A stretch of 64,000 bases of DNA from Polyangiaceae bacterium (lineage in GTDB: Bacteria; Myxococcota_A; Polyangia; Polyangiales; Polyangiaceae), in NCBI GenBank assembly GCA_041389725.1, contig JAWKRG010000007.1, positions 1-64,000 of the forward strand, given 5' to 3'. The position numbers were made by a program, and so were the translations under genes. Shown here piece by piece: positions 33,140 through 42,020 of the stretch. Each line of letters begins with the position of its first letter. Within the stretch, counting starts at the first letter, position 1. Below the pieces are notes generated by a model. That model was not told the origin of the DNA. It did not search any database and worked only from the letters and a program-made list of their open reading frames with translations.

Positions 33140-34750
33140 ATGATCGTATCTGGCACGGGGTTTGCGTTGCTGTTTCCAATGCGGGATCAACTGGGCAAGG
33201 AGAACTCCTCTTGGGCAATCGCCTGCATTGGGGTTAGGGCGGTTTTCGGTATCCGAGCGTTGCCCTTCGCGGCCGCAGTCAGCCTTTGCGTCGCGCTGCC
33301 CGCTCGAGTGCACGCGACAACCCTCGTCGTTTCACCGACCGGAACGAACGGGGCGACCTGCGGAGCCCCGACGTCCCCGTGCAAGACAATCGCGCACGCC
33401 TACTCGTTGGTCGCCGCGGGCGATACCATCCTGGTCAAGCCGGGCACGTACAAGAACGAATTCAATCATACGTGGTCGACTGGAGAACACGTATTCCGCT
33501 TGACCAAGGACGGAACCGAACAGAACCCGATCACGCTCCGGTCCGACGTCCCACTGGCCGCGGTCATCGACGCTCTGGATAGCCCGATGCTGCCGAGCGT
33601 GCTTTCCGTGAGCGGCAACCACCACGTGATTGAAGGGTTCAAGCTCGTCAACGGTTCCCACGACGGCATCGTCGTCTGGGGCAGCCACAACCGATTCCTT
33701 GGCAATGAGGTCGCTTTCAACGGCAACCACGGCGATCCGACATCGTCCTACGGCCACGATGGCATCTACACGGCGGAGAACACCGCGGGCAACCAGTTCC
33801 TGCGGAACTACATCCACCACAACGGCCGACCCCAGTGCGGCAGCAGCGCAACGTGCAACCTCGATCACGGCTTGTACCTCTGCGGGGACGGTGAACTGGT
33901 CGCCAACAACATCAGCGCGAACAATTCCTCCTACGGGCTACAGATTGCGGGCTATCAGACCGTGTCGGGAATGCGAGTATTCCACAACGTTTTCGCCAAG
34001 AACGGACGTTCGGGCTTCGTCGTGTGGCACAGCGCAAGCGACGTACTGATTCAGAACAACATCTGCTACGAAAACGCGCAGCACGCCGCGGTTGTCTATG
34101 ACTACCTTCCGGGCGATGGGGACAAGCTCGATGGAGTCGTCATCTCGAACAACATTTTCTACGGCAACAAGGCGAGCAATGGTTTCTACTTTCCGAAGAA
34201 CGGCGGCGCCGGGGCGGGATATTCGCTGGCCGCCAATCAGGTGGTCGACCCCATGTTCGCAAATGCCTCGGCAAACGATTTCCGGCTGAGCACCGCGTCA
34301 TCCCCAGCAGTCGACGCGGGGGTAATGCTGGCCCAGATCACGGCGGACTTCGCGGGCACCGCGCGCCCTCAGGGCAGCGGTTGGGACATCGGGGCATACG
34401 AGTGGTCCGATAGTAGCGGCGGTGCCTCGGGCGGCACGGCAGGAAGCGCCGGAACTGGTGCGGGCGGAGGCAACCGTGGTGGAGCTGCGGGAAACGCCGG
34501 AACCAGCGGCGGAGGTACCGCCGGTAGTGCGGGCACGCCAAGCGCTGGAAACGGCGGCGCCAGTTCGAGTGGCGCGAGGGACGGTGATACGTCAGAAGCG
34601 CCAGAGGGGTGCAGCTGCCACGCAGCTGGTTCGGGACGAGTGAAGGAGTCGCCAATACTGGCCGCGGGCGCTCTGCTCTGGCTGTGGATTCGGCGACGAC
34701 GACGCGCCGCTGCTGGTTGCTTACCCTCGAAGCCTGGCCTCACTTCCTGA
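33140..34750 (+). CDS. Secreted parallel beta-helix protein with MYXO-CTERM-like tail
   Basis: About 536 residues. ATG 33140 is chosen because AGAGGA lies eight bases upstream; ATGs at 33116 and 33179 are alternatives. The signal region ends VSLCVALPARVHA. The body is a right-handed parallel beta-helix like pectate-lyase or DUF1565 proteins: CKTIAHAYSLVAAGDTILVKPG, VSGNHHVIEGFKLVNGSH, ISNNIFYGN. A GGTAGSAG-type linker and GCSCHAAGSGRVKESPILAAG then RRRRRA give a MYXO-CTERM sorting pattern. Probably a surface polysaccharide-binding or degrading protein; no catalytic residues were assigned. Confidence 0.85.
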   Translation: MIVSGTGFALLFPMRDQLGKENSSWAIACIGVRAVFGIRALPFAAAVSLCVALPARVHATTLVVSPTGTNGATCGAPTSPCKTIAHAYSLVAAGDTILVKPGTYKNEFNHTWSTGEHVFRLTKDGTEQNPITLRSDVPLAAVIDALDSPMLPSVLSVSGNHHVIEGFKLVNGSHDGIVVWGSHNRFLGNEVAFNGNHGDPTSSYGHDGIYTAENTAGNQFLRNYIHHNGRPQCGSSATCNLDHGLYLCGDGELVANNISANNSSYGLQIAGYQTVSGMRVFHNVFAKNGRSGFVVWHSASDVLIQNNICYENAQHAAVVYDYLPGDGDKLDGVVISNNIFYGNKASNGFYFPKNGGAGAGYSLAANQVVDPMFANASANDFRLSTASSPAVDAGVMLAQITADFAGTARPQGSGWDIGAYEWSDSSGGASGGTAGSAGTGAGGGNRGGAAGNAGTSGGGTAGSAGTPSAGNGGASSSGARDGDTSEAPEGCSCHAAGSGRVKESPILAAGALLWLWIRRRRRAAAGCLPSKPGLTS

Positions 34751-34855
34751 GCATCGGGCAGAGCAAGCGCGCGACACCGAGTGCCCGCGCGCGCAAAACC
34801 CCCGCCTCGGAACTCATCAAGTGGCGGATGACCGCGGTCGTGATAGCAAGCGCTC

Positions 34856-35359
34856 ATGGAGCGTCCGGAGTTCATCAAGCACTGGCGTGAGGTGGAAGGG
34901 GCCGACGATTCGCACTACCCGGGGAGCAGCGAGCTGCAGAGCATCGGCGCTGCGATTGGGAAGACGACAGGGCTGACGCGCATCGGAGTGCATCACGAGC
35001 GACTGCCGCCGGGTCGGCGCACGTCTTGGCCGCACGCCGAGAGCAGCGAGGAAGAGCTGGTATTCGTGCTCGAAGGCGCGCCCGACGCTTGGATCGACGG
35101 CGCGCTGCATCGCCTGGAGCCGGGCGACGCCGTGGGCTTTCCCGCGGGCACGGGCATTGCCCACACCTTCCTCAACAACACGGACCGCGAAGTGCGCTTG
35201 CTCGTCGTCGGGGAAGCGACGCGGAAGGACAACAGGGTCGTCTACCCGATGCATCCTCGGCGCAACGCAGAGATCGGAGCGCTCGCCTGGACCGACGCTC
35301 CCGAGCGCGACCGCGGCGAACACGACGGCCTGCCCGACGCGCTGCGGGAGCGCGGGTAG
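34856..35359 (+). CDS. Cupin domain protein
   Basis: The 167-residue protein has the two cupin motifs. Motif 1, WPHAESSEEELVFVLEG, keeps one His and the Glu, but the usual second His is Glu or absent. Motif 2, GDAVGFPAGTGIAHTFLNN, keeps the His. A metal ion would be bound by at least two residues; an unusual metal or substrate is possible. The fold recalls small cupins used in sugar or phosphomannose isomerase-type chemistry. No operon partner is clear. Confidence 0.85.
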   Translation: MERPEFIKHWREVEGADDSHYPGSSELQSIGAAIGKTTGLTRIGVHHERLPPGRRTSWPHAESSEEELVFVLEGAPDAWIDGALHRLEPGDAVGFPAGTGIAHTFLNNTDREVRLLVVGEATRKDNRVVYPMHPRRNAEIGALAWTDAPERDRGEHDGLPDALRERG

Positions 35360-35495
35360 CGCTGATGGCGGCCTCATCAGCGTATGGGAGGCGTGCAGCA
35401 CCGAGCGTCAGCGCGTGTGAGGCGCGCAGCAGCAAGCGCGATGGTATGAACCCAGGCCTTGATTGGCGCACCCGCGCCGTGGGATTTTCCAGGGC

Positions 35496-36236
35496 ATGCG
35501 GGGGTCGATCAACGTCACGCTGCTACTCGTCTTACTGAGCGCGCCTTGCCTGGCAAGCAGCCGGGTCAAGGAGCCCTACGCGAATCGCGGGCAGACGCTG
35601 CCGAAGCACACGCTGCGCATCGATGACGGCGTCTACTGGCCGTTGCCGCGCGGTATGTTCGAGCTGACCTCGATCAAGGTCGGCGGCGAGCGCGACAGCG
35701 ATGCACGCTTCAACGCGGGAGCTGGCTTTGGCTTGCTGGAAGATCTCGAACTCGGCGTGCACCTGATCAAATACGGCAACAGCAAGCTCGATCCTCCGGC
35801 GTTCTATGGCCTCTATCGCTTCTTGCCCAAGGACGTGGAGCTGAGCGCCTATGCGGAACTGACTCCGCGCGTCGGGCACGACCCAACCCTGACGGTCGGC
35901 GTGCCGGCGTCCTTTCATCTCGGGGAGAGCGTGCGCATCGATACGGGTCCCTTCGTGCTCTTTCCCTTCGAGACGAACGTGGACGCTGTGTTCATCGCCC
36001 CGCTGCAGATCCCAATCAATGTGTCGCGCGAGTTCTTCCTCGGGCCAGAAGCAGCGCTGACCTGGATCGAGTTCGACCAGGATGTCTATTCCGCTGGCCT
36101 CTTCGTGGGCTACACCATCCCCGGAGACGCGGGGCCTTTCGGTGACGTGGGCGCGCGCTTTCGGCTGCCCAACGTCGACGTTGGGTTCGATGCCGTGCAG
36201 GTGCTCGCGGAGTTCCAGATGTTCTGGGACTTCTAG
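35496..36236 (+). CDS. Probable outer-membrane/periplasmic beta-barrel protein
   Basis: The 246-residue protein starts MRGSINVTLLLVLLSAPCLAS, a cleavable signal. The rest is a series of amphipathic beta strands alternating with short turns: LEDLELGVHLIKYGN, GLYRFLPKDVELSAYAELTP, VGVPASFHLGESVRIDTGPFVLFPFETN, DVYSAGLFVGYTIPG. The last residue is Phe (MFWDF), the typical BAM-recognition end of outer-membrane barrels. Function is unknown. Confidence 0.78.
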   Translation: MRGSINVTLLLVLLSAPCLASSRVKEPYANRGQTLPKHTLRIDDGVYWPLPRGMFELTSIKVGGERDSDARFNAGAGFGLLEDLELGVHLIKYGNSKLDPPAFYGLYRFLPKDVELSAYAELTPRVGHDPTLTVGVPASFHLGESVRIDTGPFVLFPFETNVDAVFIAPLQIPINVSREFFLGPEAALTWIEFDQDVYSAGLFVGYTIPGDAGPFGDVGARFRLPNVDVGFDAVQVLAEFQMFWDF

Positions 36237-36260
36237 AGCGCGAGCTTTCACGAGCAGGCC

Positions 36261-36833
36261 CTAAGCTACGATCGAACCGAGATTGTCCGCATAGACGGCG
36301 TCGACTGCGAGCGTCACGCCGATGGACTCGAGTGCGAGGGTTTCGTCGCGGCGGTGTTCGTCGAGCACCCAGCGACGGTCCTCGCGTCGATAGACGTCGA
36401 TGCGACGCTCGCGCTGCGAGACGAGCACGTACTCGCGCAGTGACGGGAGTCGCCGGTAGTCCGCGAACTTGTCGCCGCGATCCGCCTCGGCAGTGGAATC
36501 GCTGAGCACTTCGACGATGACGACCGGATTGACGACCGCCTGCTCATCATCGGGATCGCGATCGATCTTCCCGCACACGATGTGCACGTCGGGGTACGTT
36601 GCGCGCTCTGCCGCACGAATCCGCACTCGCACATCCGACGGCAGCACCACACACGGCTTGCCCTCGAGGGCCGCGGCGACCAAGGCTGACAGCCGACTGA
36701 CGAGGCGACCGTGCTCGATGGTTCCTCCCGCCATCGCCACGATGACGCCGGCCACGAACTCGTGCTTGAGCTCGCTCGATGCCTCGATGGCGAGATACTC
36801 GGTGTAGCTCGTGAGCTGCTTGGCGGCGTCCAC
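36261..36833 (-). CDS. Uma2-family putative endonuclease (DUF820)
   Basis: The 190-residue protein contains the restriction-endonuclease-like core: KHEFVAGVIVAMAGGTIEHGRLVSRL, the acidic site in TYPDVHIVC, the VVIVEVLSDST strand, then DKFADYRRLPSLREYVLVSQ. These are the Asp/Glu and Lys positions expected of the PD-(D/E)XK fold. Uma2 proteins are very numerous in some bacteria and their substrates are mostly unknown. It is divergent from an SDR gene at 36943. Confidence 0.9.
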   Translation of the reverse strand: MDAAKQLTSYTEYLAIEASSELKHEFVAGVIVAMAGGTIEHGRLVSRLSALVAAALEGKPCVVLPSDVRVRIRAAERATYPDVHIVCGKIDRDPDDEQAVVNPVVIVEVLSDSTAEADRGDKFADYRRLPSLREYVLVSQRERRIDVYRREDRRWVLDEHRRDETLALESIGVTLAVDAVYADNLGSIVA

Positions 36834-36878
36834 GTAGCGAAGCGTAGCATGCGCAGGACGGCAACCGCCGCAAACTTG

Positions 36879-36920
36879 GCGTCCGTCGCGTGGGTCGCGT
36901 TGCGTCCGTCGTGGGTCGCA
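36879..36920. repeat. Short imperfect direct repeat between uma2 and SDR gene
   Basis: GCGTCCGTCGCGTGGGTCGC (from 36879) and GCGTCCGTCGTGGGTCGCAC (from 36902) are two adjacent copies of about 20 bp, differing by a CG insertion. They lie in the 109-bp region between divergent starts. Confidence 0.55.
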
Positions 36921-36942
36921 CGGCTCGCGCTATGCTCGGCGC

Positions 36943-37677
36943 ATGGCCACGGCGGTAGTCACGGGAGCGACGGGGAAGATCGGCGGAGCGATCGCGCGCG
37001 GACTGAGCGAAGCGGGCTACGGCTTGATCTTGCCCGTGCGTGATCTCGCGCGGGCGAAGGGCTTGCCGGGTGCGCTGGCGCAAGTGGATCTGTCACGGCG
37101 CGCCTCGATCGACGCTTTTACTTCCTCAGTGCAGGGCCCGATCGACGTGCTGGTCGACAATGCCGCCGAGTGCCCGCGCCGACGCGAAGAAACCCCCGAA
37201 GGCATCGAGCGGCAGCTGGCCACCAACGTGCTTGGCTACTTGTGGATGCTGCAAGCGCTGCGACCGGCGTTGACTCGCGGAGCGCGGGTCGTGCTGGTGG
37301 CGAGCTACTGGGCGGGTGGACTCGACCTGGAGGACTTGGAGTTCCGGCGACGGAGCTACGATAACGACGACGCCTACCGCCAGAGCAAACAGGCCAATCG
37401 CATGCTGGCCGCCGCCCTCGCCGAGCCGCTGGCGAAAGATGAGATCTGGATTGGCTCTTGTCATCCCGGCGACGTGAACTCGAAGCTCAGCAACGCCCTC
37501 GGGTTCGGCGGCAGCCAATCGCCCGAGGCCGGAGCGGACACGCCGCTCTGGCTCGCGACGCAGGAGAATCCGGGGCCGAGCGGCGCGTACTACGCGCGAC
37601 GGCGACGCGAGACGTGCGAGTTCTCACGCGACACGGCGGCGGTGGCGGCGCTCTACGAACGGCTGCTGCAATACTGA
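36943..37677 (+). CDS. SDR-family oxidoreductase
   Basis: The 244-residue protein starts MATAVVTGATGKIGGAIARG; TGATGKIG binds the cofactor. DVLVDNAAECP is the NAG motif region, VLVASYWAGG the Ser position (partly changed) and AYRQSKQANRM holds the YxxxK pair. CHPGDVNSKLSN follows the catalytic helix. The Arg after strand 2 (LPVRDLARA) suggests NADPH. Substrate is unknown. It is divergent from uma2 and 28 bp before the 37706 gene. Confidence 0.88.
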   Translation: MATAVVTGATGKIGGAIARGLSEAGYGLILPVRDLARAKGLPGALAQVDLSRRASIDAFTSSVQGPIDVLVDNAAECPRRREETPEGIERQLATNVLGYLWMLQALRPALTRGARVVLVASYWAGGLDLEDLEFRRRSYDNDDAYRQSKQANRMLAAALAEPLAKDEIWIGSCHPGDVNSKLSNALGFGGSQSPEAGADTPLWLATQENPGPSGAYYARRRRETCEFSRDTAAVAALYERLLQY

Positions 37678-37705
37678 GCTTGGGCGATGAGACGTGAGAG
37701 GTAGG

Positions 37706-38266
37706 ATGAACGCCGAGGGAACGACTAGCGGACGAACAGTTCGTTTCAAGCTCGAAAAGACTCGCGAGTCTGGGATGTTCTGGATCGGGATGGTCCCGTT
37801 GGTAGGGGGAGTCCTGGCTGTGTTTGGCGCACTGCGCGCGCAAGCCTCCGACGCCCAGCCGGCGGAGCGAGGGATTGCCGTGCTGTTTGCGGTGGGTGGA
37901 ACGCTGGTCACGCTGGCGGGCAGCTACTTCTTTTTTCGCGCCCGGAAGCTCAATGGTGAAGGCGAGGTTGCGCTGGTGTTCTCGGCCAAATCCGTCGACC
38001 TGCCCAGGTTGGGGCGTTCTGCACCCAAGTGCTCGCTGCGCTATGCCGACATCCGTGCCGTGGAAGAAACGAAGCGCTCGACGCGGCCCTGGCTCCGTGT
38101 CGTCGGCGTGGACGGCGAGTGGTCCTGTGACGCCGACAGCCTCGAGCAGCATCGCTATCCCGTCATCGCCGAGTTGAGAAAGCGGGCGGGGCTCCCCGAC
38201 CCCGACGACGAAGACGGCGACGACGACGACGAAGACGGCAACGCTCACGCTCGGTCGAGCCCATGA
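37706..38266 (+). CDS. Two-TM membrane protein with acidic tail
   Basis: About 186 residues from ATG 37706; GTG 37694 is an alternative. It has two membrane helices (GMFWIGMVPLVGGVLAVFGAL and GIAVLFAVGGTLVTLAGSYFFF) and then a beta-rich cytoplasmic domain (EGEVALVFSAKSVDLPR, ADIRAVEETKRS, WLRVVGVDGEWSCD) resembling PH-like bacterial domains. It ends in a very acidic tail (DPDDEDGDDDDEDG). Function is unknown. Confidence 0.75.
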   Translation: MNAEGTTSGRTVRFKLEKTRESGMFWIGMVPLVGGVLAVFGALRAQASDAQPAERGIAVLFAVGGTLVTLAGSYFFFRARKLNGEGEVALVFSAKSVDLPRLGRSAPKCSLRYADIRAVEETKRSTRPWLRVVGVDGEWSCDADSLEQHRYPVIAELRKRAGLPDPDDEDGDDDDEDGNAHARSSP

Positions 38267-38320
38267 GCTGCGGTTTTGCCGTTGCTTTGTTTCGCTCGCC
38301 GTCGGCGCTAGCCTGGCGCG

Positions 38321-38995
38321 GTGACCGAACTGGTGCAGTTTGCCGGGGACGTGTGGACGGTGGCGCGGCCGCAGCGTTTTTGGGGCGTCGAGACGGGAAC
38401 ACGCATGACCGTGGTGCGCATGCAGGGCGGCGATCTGTTCGTGCACTGCCCGGTTTCCCTGGACGCGGACCTACGCGCGGAGGTCGACGCGCTGGGGCCC
38501 GTTTCCGCCATCGTCGCGTCGAGCCTCTATCACCATCTCTATGTCGGTGAGTGGCAGCGCGCCTACCCGCGCGCGGAAGTGTGGGCCTGTCCGGGCCTGG
38601 AGCGAAAGCGCTCCGATCTGCGCTGGACCGGCGTGCTGGGCGACGCGGCGTCCTCGGCGTGGCGCACGAGCGTGGAGCAAGCTGCGTTCACCGCGCGCTT
38701 CGAGCACGAGATCGTCTTCTTCCATCCGAAGAGCCGCACCTTGATCACTGCGGACGCGATGCTCAACCTGTCGACCCATCCGTCGCGCGTCACCCGCGCT
38801 GTCGCCGCGCTGATGGGGAACGACGCGCCGGGCAAAGGGCACCTGGAGCGCATTGCCGTCCGAGACCGCCGTTTGGCGCGACGACAAGTGGATCGCATCG
38901 CCGAGTGGGATCCCGAGCGCATCGGCCTGGCCCACGGCGCCCTCGTCGAACGCGACGGCCGCCGCGTGCTGCTCGACGCGTACGTGTGGGTGTAG
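38321..38995 (+). CDS. DUF4336 family protein (metallo-beta-lactamase-like)
   Basis: The 224-residue protein starts from GTG. The family pattern is visible: VWTVARPQRFWGVETGTRMTVVRM at the N-terminus, SLYHHLYVGEWQRAYPRAEVWACPG in the middle and FHPKSRTLITADAMLNL. The His pair and the Asp are the presumed metal positions of a degenerate metallo-beta-lactamase fold. Substrate is unknown. A TTGGGTCTCG repeat follows its stop codon. Confidence 0.82.
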   Translation: MTELVQFAGDVWTVARPQRFWGVETGTRMTVVRMQGGDLFVHCPVSLDADLRAEVDALGPVSAIVASSLYHHLYVGEWQRAYPRAEVWACPGLERKRSDLRWTGVLGDAASSAWRTSVEQAAFTARFEHEIVFFHPKSRTLITADAMLNLSTHPSRVTRAVAALMGNDAPGKGHLERIAVRDRRLARRQVDRIAEWDPERIGLAHGALVERDGRRVLLDAYVWV

Positions 38996-39055
38996 GTTCG
39001 TTGGGTCTCGGCCCGCTGCGGCGCGGCCCGCGCCTCCCAAGCTGCGAGGCAGGCC
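38996..39055 (+). repeat. TTGGGTCTCG 3'-linked repeat, copy b
   Basis: Directly after the DUF4336 stop codon the sequence reads GTTCGTTGGGTCTCGGCCC, then GCGGCGCGGCCC and CGCCTCCC. The order of blocks (GGGTCTCG, GGCGCGG, CGCCTCCC) matches the copy after the PilZ gene at 8153-8192. An inverted GCGGGCG/CGCCCGC pair follows. Confidence 0.7.
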
Positions 39056-39131
39056 CGCGCGGAAGCGGCGGGCGTGGGATTGGGCGACCGCCCGCGACCC
39101 TCGCGGGGATCTCGCGTGCAGGAATTCTTGG

Positions 39132-39165
39132 TTGACACAGCGTCAGTGAATGCTAATCATTGACG
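39132..39165 (+). promoter_or_regulatory. Promoter with overlapping palindromic operator for the tetR operon
   Basis: TTGACA (39132-39137) is a consensus -35 box and TAATCA (39154-39159, TG two bases ahead) a plausible extended -10, 16 bp apart. Between and across them, CGTCAxTGA (from 39141) is mirrored by TCATTGACG (ending 39165), a hyphenated palindrome. This layout predicts autoregulation by TetR. The transcription start would fall near 39166, very close to ATG 39168. Confidence 0.62.
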
Positions 39166-39167
39166 TG

Positions 39168-39821
39168 ATGTCAGCGAATGTGGGGCGGTCTCGGGCCGAT
39201 CAGAAGCAGAAAACCAGGGCGGAGCTCTTGGAGGCGGGGCGGCGGGTGTTCGAGGAGCGCGGCTTTTCGGCGGCGCAGATCGGCGAGATCGCCAAGGCCG
39301 CGGGGGTCGCCCACGGCACCTTCTACGTGCACTTCAAGAGCAAGGAGCTGCTGCTCGACGAGCTGCTCCACGACTTCAACGTGGCCCTGGTGAAGAAGCT
39401 GGCTCGCGCCTGGCCCACAGGTGGCGAAGGGCGCGGCCCGGAAGCGGTGCAAGATCCCATGGCTGCCGCGGCCAAGCTCGCGGAGATCTGCTTGGATCAC
39501 TGGCGCAGTGAGCGCGGGCTGATGCTCGCCTTTGCGCAGCGCGCAGGTGCCGACGGCAAGATCGAGAGCCTGCGCGACGGGATCAACCCGGAAGTGGGAC
39601 TGCTCTTGGCGGAGCGATTGAGCGCACTCAGCGGCGCGCCGCGGGCAGATGCGGAGCTGGTCGCGCAAGCGCTGCTCGGCATGTGGACACGCATCGGAAT
39701 GCAGCATCTGTTTGGCAACGTGTCCCGCGCGCGCGCGGTTTCGTTGCTGTCGACGCTCTCCGTTGGCGCGATCGCCGCAGCCCTACCCGGACTTGGGACT
39801 TCAAAGGAGGTCACGTCATGA
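39168..39821 (+). CDS. TetR-family transcriptional regulator
   Basis: About 217 residues from ATG 39168. The upstream ATG at 39150 lies inside the predicted -10 region, so it is less likely. The N-terminal DNA-binding domain is classical: TRAELLEAGRRVFEERGFSA, then IGEIAKAAGVAHGTFYVHFKSKELLLDELL (helix-turn-helix). The C-terminal helical ligand domain is not specific. The stop overlaps the start of the radical SAM gene (ATGA), so the regulator and its likely target are translationally coupled. A hyphenated palindrome at its promoter is its probable operator. Confidence 0.9.
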   Translation: MSANVGRSRADQKQKTRAELLEAGRRVFEERGFSAAQIGEIAKAAGVAHGTFYVHFKSKELLLDELLHDFNVALVKKLARAWPTGGEGRGPEAVQDPMAAAAKLAEICLDHWRSERGLMLAFAQRAGADGKIESLRDGINPEVGLLLAERLSALSGAPRADAELVAQALLGMWTRIGMQHLFGNVSRARAVSLLSTLSVGAIAAALPGLGTSKEVTS

Positions 39822-41113
39822 ACCTGATCCAGCTCGGCTCCAAAACCGCATCCACCGCGTCGCGTGGGTCAGCACACGCGAGCGCTGACCAAGCCCAGGC
39901 CCCCCGCCCCCGGCCCGAAGGCCGGCTCAACCAGGGTCGTTTGCAGCAGTTGGCGGCGGAGGGGCGCGCTTTGGCGGCGGAGCTGGCGCCGACCCTGACG
40001 TCGCGGGATCCCAGGAAAAAAGAGCTGAAACGTCGCGCGCGCTCGGTTCAGACGGCCCTCGGGAACTACCGCGAGAACCGTCGCCGCGCGCGGGCGGGCC
40101 GAGAGGACTTCCTGCCGCTCTACTTCATCTGGACGGCGCTGCGTCCGTGCAACTTCCGCTGCAGCTACTGCGACGACCACCGCGGCGCGAAGTACCCGGA
40201 GCTGGATGGCCACGGCAAGCTCGACACCGCGCGCGCGCGTCGGCTCCTTCAGATCATGCGCACGCGCACTCCCAGCGTGTACTTCGCCGGGGGCGAGCCC
40301 ACTCTGCGCAAAGACCTGCCGGAGTTGGTGCGCACCGCGAAGGAACTCGCCTACCACCCCATCGTGGTCAACACCAACGGCAGCCTGTTCCACTCGCTGC
40401 TGCGCAAGCCCGAGTGGCGCACCTTCCTTGGCGACGTGGACATCTTGGTGGTGAGCCTGGACGCCCTGGACGAAGCGCTGCTCAGCTCGATGTGGCGCAC
40501 ACGACAGCCCGGCGACGTGATCCGAAACTTGTTCATGCTGCACGCCCTTTCCAAGCAGCTCGGCTTCAAGCTGATGGTCAACACCGTGATTCAACCCGGT
40601 CACATCGCCGACGCTCGTGCGGTGCTGCGGCTCGCGGATCAGCTCGGGATCTCGTTTTGCCCGGTGCCGCAGAATCGCGGACCCAGCATCGATCCCGCGG
40701 TGCTGCAGGACCCCGACTACCCGGCGTTGGTCGACGAGATCTTGGCGATGAAGCGCGCGGGCCGCGCGATCACCGGCTCTTTGCGCATGAACGAGCGCTT
40801 GCTGCGCGCCGCCCCCCTGGATTGCCGCAACACCCTCAAACCGCACGTGGATCACGACGGCCACTTGCTGTGGCCCTGCAAGGCCGCAGTGAACGTCAGC
40901 CCAGAGCGTCTCGACGTGCTGGCCTTCGACGACGTCGACTCCCTCTACGCCGAGGCTACCCGCCGCGTGGATCCGACTCGGTTCCACGGCCCCGCCAAGA
41001 ACCAATGCGGCGCCGACTGCAACTGGGCGCAGAACTACACCACGGACGCCTACGCCCACGGCCTGGCCCATCCGCTGTCGTTGTTGCGCGACGTACTGGG
41101 GTTCGTCGCATGA
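39818..41113 (+). CDS. Radical SAM enzyme with SPASM-like C-terminus
   Basis: The 431-residue protein starts at ATG 39818 behind a perfect AAAGGAGGT six bases upstream. The [4Fe-4S] site is CNFRCSYC (CxxxCxxC) near residues 112-119, followed by the SAM-binding GGEP in VYFAGGEPTLRKDL. C-terminal Cys residues (CRNTLKPH, WPCKAAV, NQCGADCNW) could bind an auxiliary cluster as in SPASM proteins. The N-terminus (residues 1-80) is basic and helical. It sits between a TetR regulator and a membrane protein, both coupled by ATGA overlaps. The substrate may be a lipid or a membrane-linked molecule, by inference only. Confidence 0.9.
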   Translation: MNLIQLGSKTASTASRGSAHASADQAQAPRPRPEGRLNQGRLQQLAAEGRALAAELAPTLTSRDPRKKELKRRARSVQTALGNYRENRRRARAGREDFLPLYFIWTALRPCNFRCSYCDDHRGAKYPELDGHGKLDTARARRLLQIMRTRTPSVYFAGGEPTLRKDLPELVRTAKELAYHPIVVNTNGSLFHSLLRKPEWRTFLGDVDILVVSLDALDEALLSSMWRTRQPGDVIRNLFMLHALSKQLGFKLMVNTVIQPGHIADARAVLRLADQLGISFCPVPQNRGPSIDPAVLQDPDYPALVDEILAMKRAGRAITGSLRMNERLLRAAPLDCRNTLKPHVDHDGHLLWPCKAAVNVSPERLDVLAFDDVDSLYAEATRRVDPTRFHGPAKNQCGADCNWAQNYTTDAYAHGLAHPLSLLRDVLGFVA

Positions 41114-41961
41114 CCGCCGCACCACTTATCGAGCGCGGCACCGCTAGCAGGCCCAGGACGTCGCGCCGCGCGCGCGCCGCAGCCTACCCGACCGTCAGCG
41201 ACGCTCAGTTCGCCCTCGACGCCGGAAGCATCGCGATCATGAGCGCGGCGATCTGTGTTGGCTCGCAACACCTGACCGCGATGACGATCGTCACCGCGGT
41301 CGTCATCGGCGCGCGCCTCGCGCTATTCGCGACGCTGCCTGCCAAGCGCCGCGATCATTCGCTACGAGCCGAACTGGCGTTCCTGCTCCTGTGCACCGTG
41401 CTCGGCGCCGCCAACGACTGGAACAGCGTCACGCGCCATCGCATCTACGACTACACGGTGCCCGTGGAATGGCCCGAGGCCTCGCTGATCCCGGTCTGGA
41501 TGCTGCTCTACTGGGGGCTGATCTTGCGCTTCGTGTCGTCCCTCTTCCGTTGGCAGCGCTTGCGCATCGCGGCCCCACGCGACGACGCCTTCGGTCACTT
41601 CGCAGGCCGCAGCGGCATCGCCTTGCGCATCGTCGGCATGCTGGCGCTCGTAGTGGGCACGCGCCAGGCCATCTACCGCACGTACATGGACGGTCTCTGG
41701 TCGTGGCTCCCCTTCGCCGCCGCCCTCGTCATTGGTGTGTTGCTCTTGCGACCCGGTCGTCGGCGCATGCTCACTCTGGTCGTCTTCGGCACCCTCGGTC
41801 CCGCCGTCGAAGCTCTCTACATCCAGGTCGGCAGCCTGCACGCCTATCACCTCGGCTGGCTAAGCGGCGTGCCGCTGTGGATCGCACTGTGGTGGATGCT
41901 CTCCGCTCTGTTCTGGGGCGAACTCTCCGCGCGCCTGCTGCGCTACGTGACAGCGCACTGA
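41110..41961 (+). CDS. Polytopic membrane protein of the tetR-radical SAM operon
   Basis: The 283-residue protein starts MTAAPLIERGTASR, ATGA-overlapping the radical SAM stop. About seven membrane segments are visible, including IAIMSAAICVGSQHL, AMTIVTAVVIGARLALF, LIPVWMLLYWGLILRFV, WSWLPFAAALVIGVLLL and GVPLWIALWWMLSALFWGEL. A conserved-looking acidic or aromatic loop, NDWNSVTRHRIYDYTVPVEW, lies between segments. It may present the substrate for the radical SAM enzyme or export its product. No family name is offered with confidence. Confidence 0.85.
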   Translation: MTAAPLIERGTASRPRTSRRARAAAYPTVSDAQFALDAGSIAIMSAAICVGSQHLTAMTIVTAVVIGARLALFATLPAKRRDHSLRAELAFLLLCTVLGAANDWNSVTRHRIYDYTVPVEWPEASLIPVWMLLYWGLILRFVSSLFRWQRLRIAAPRDDAFGHFAGRSGIALRIVGMLALVVGTRQAIYRTYMDGLWSWLPFAAALVIGVLLLRPGRRRMLTLVVFGTLGPAVEALYIQVGSLHAYHLGWLSGVPLWIALWWMLSALFWGELSARLLRYVTAH

Positions 41962-42020
41962 AGCAGCGCCTGCCTCATGCAAGCACTCGCCGAGATGGCG
42001 ACCAGCAACGTTCGATCTTG

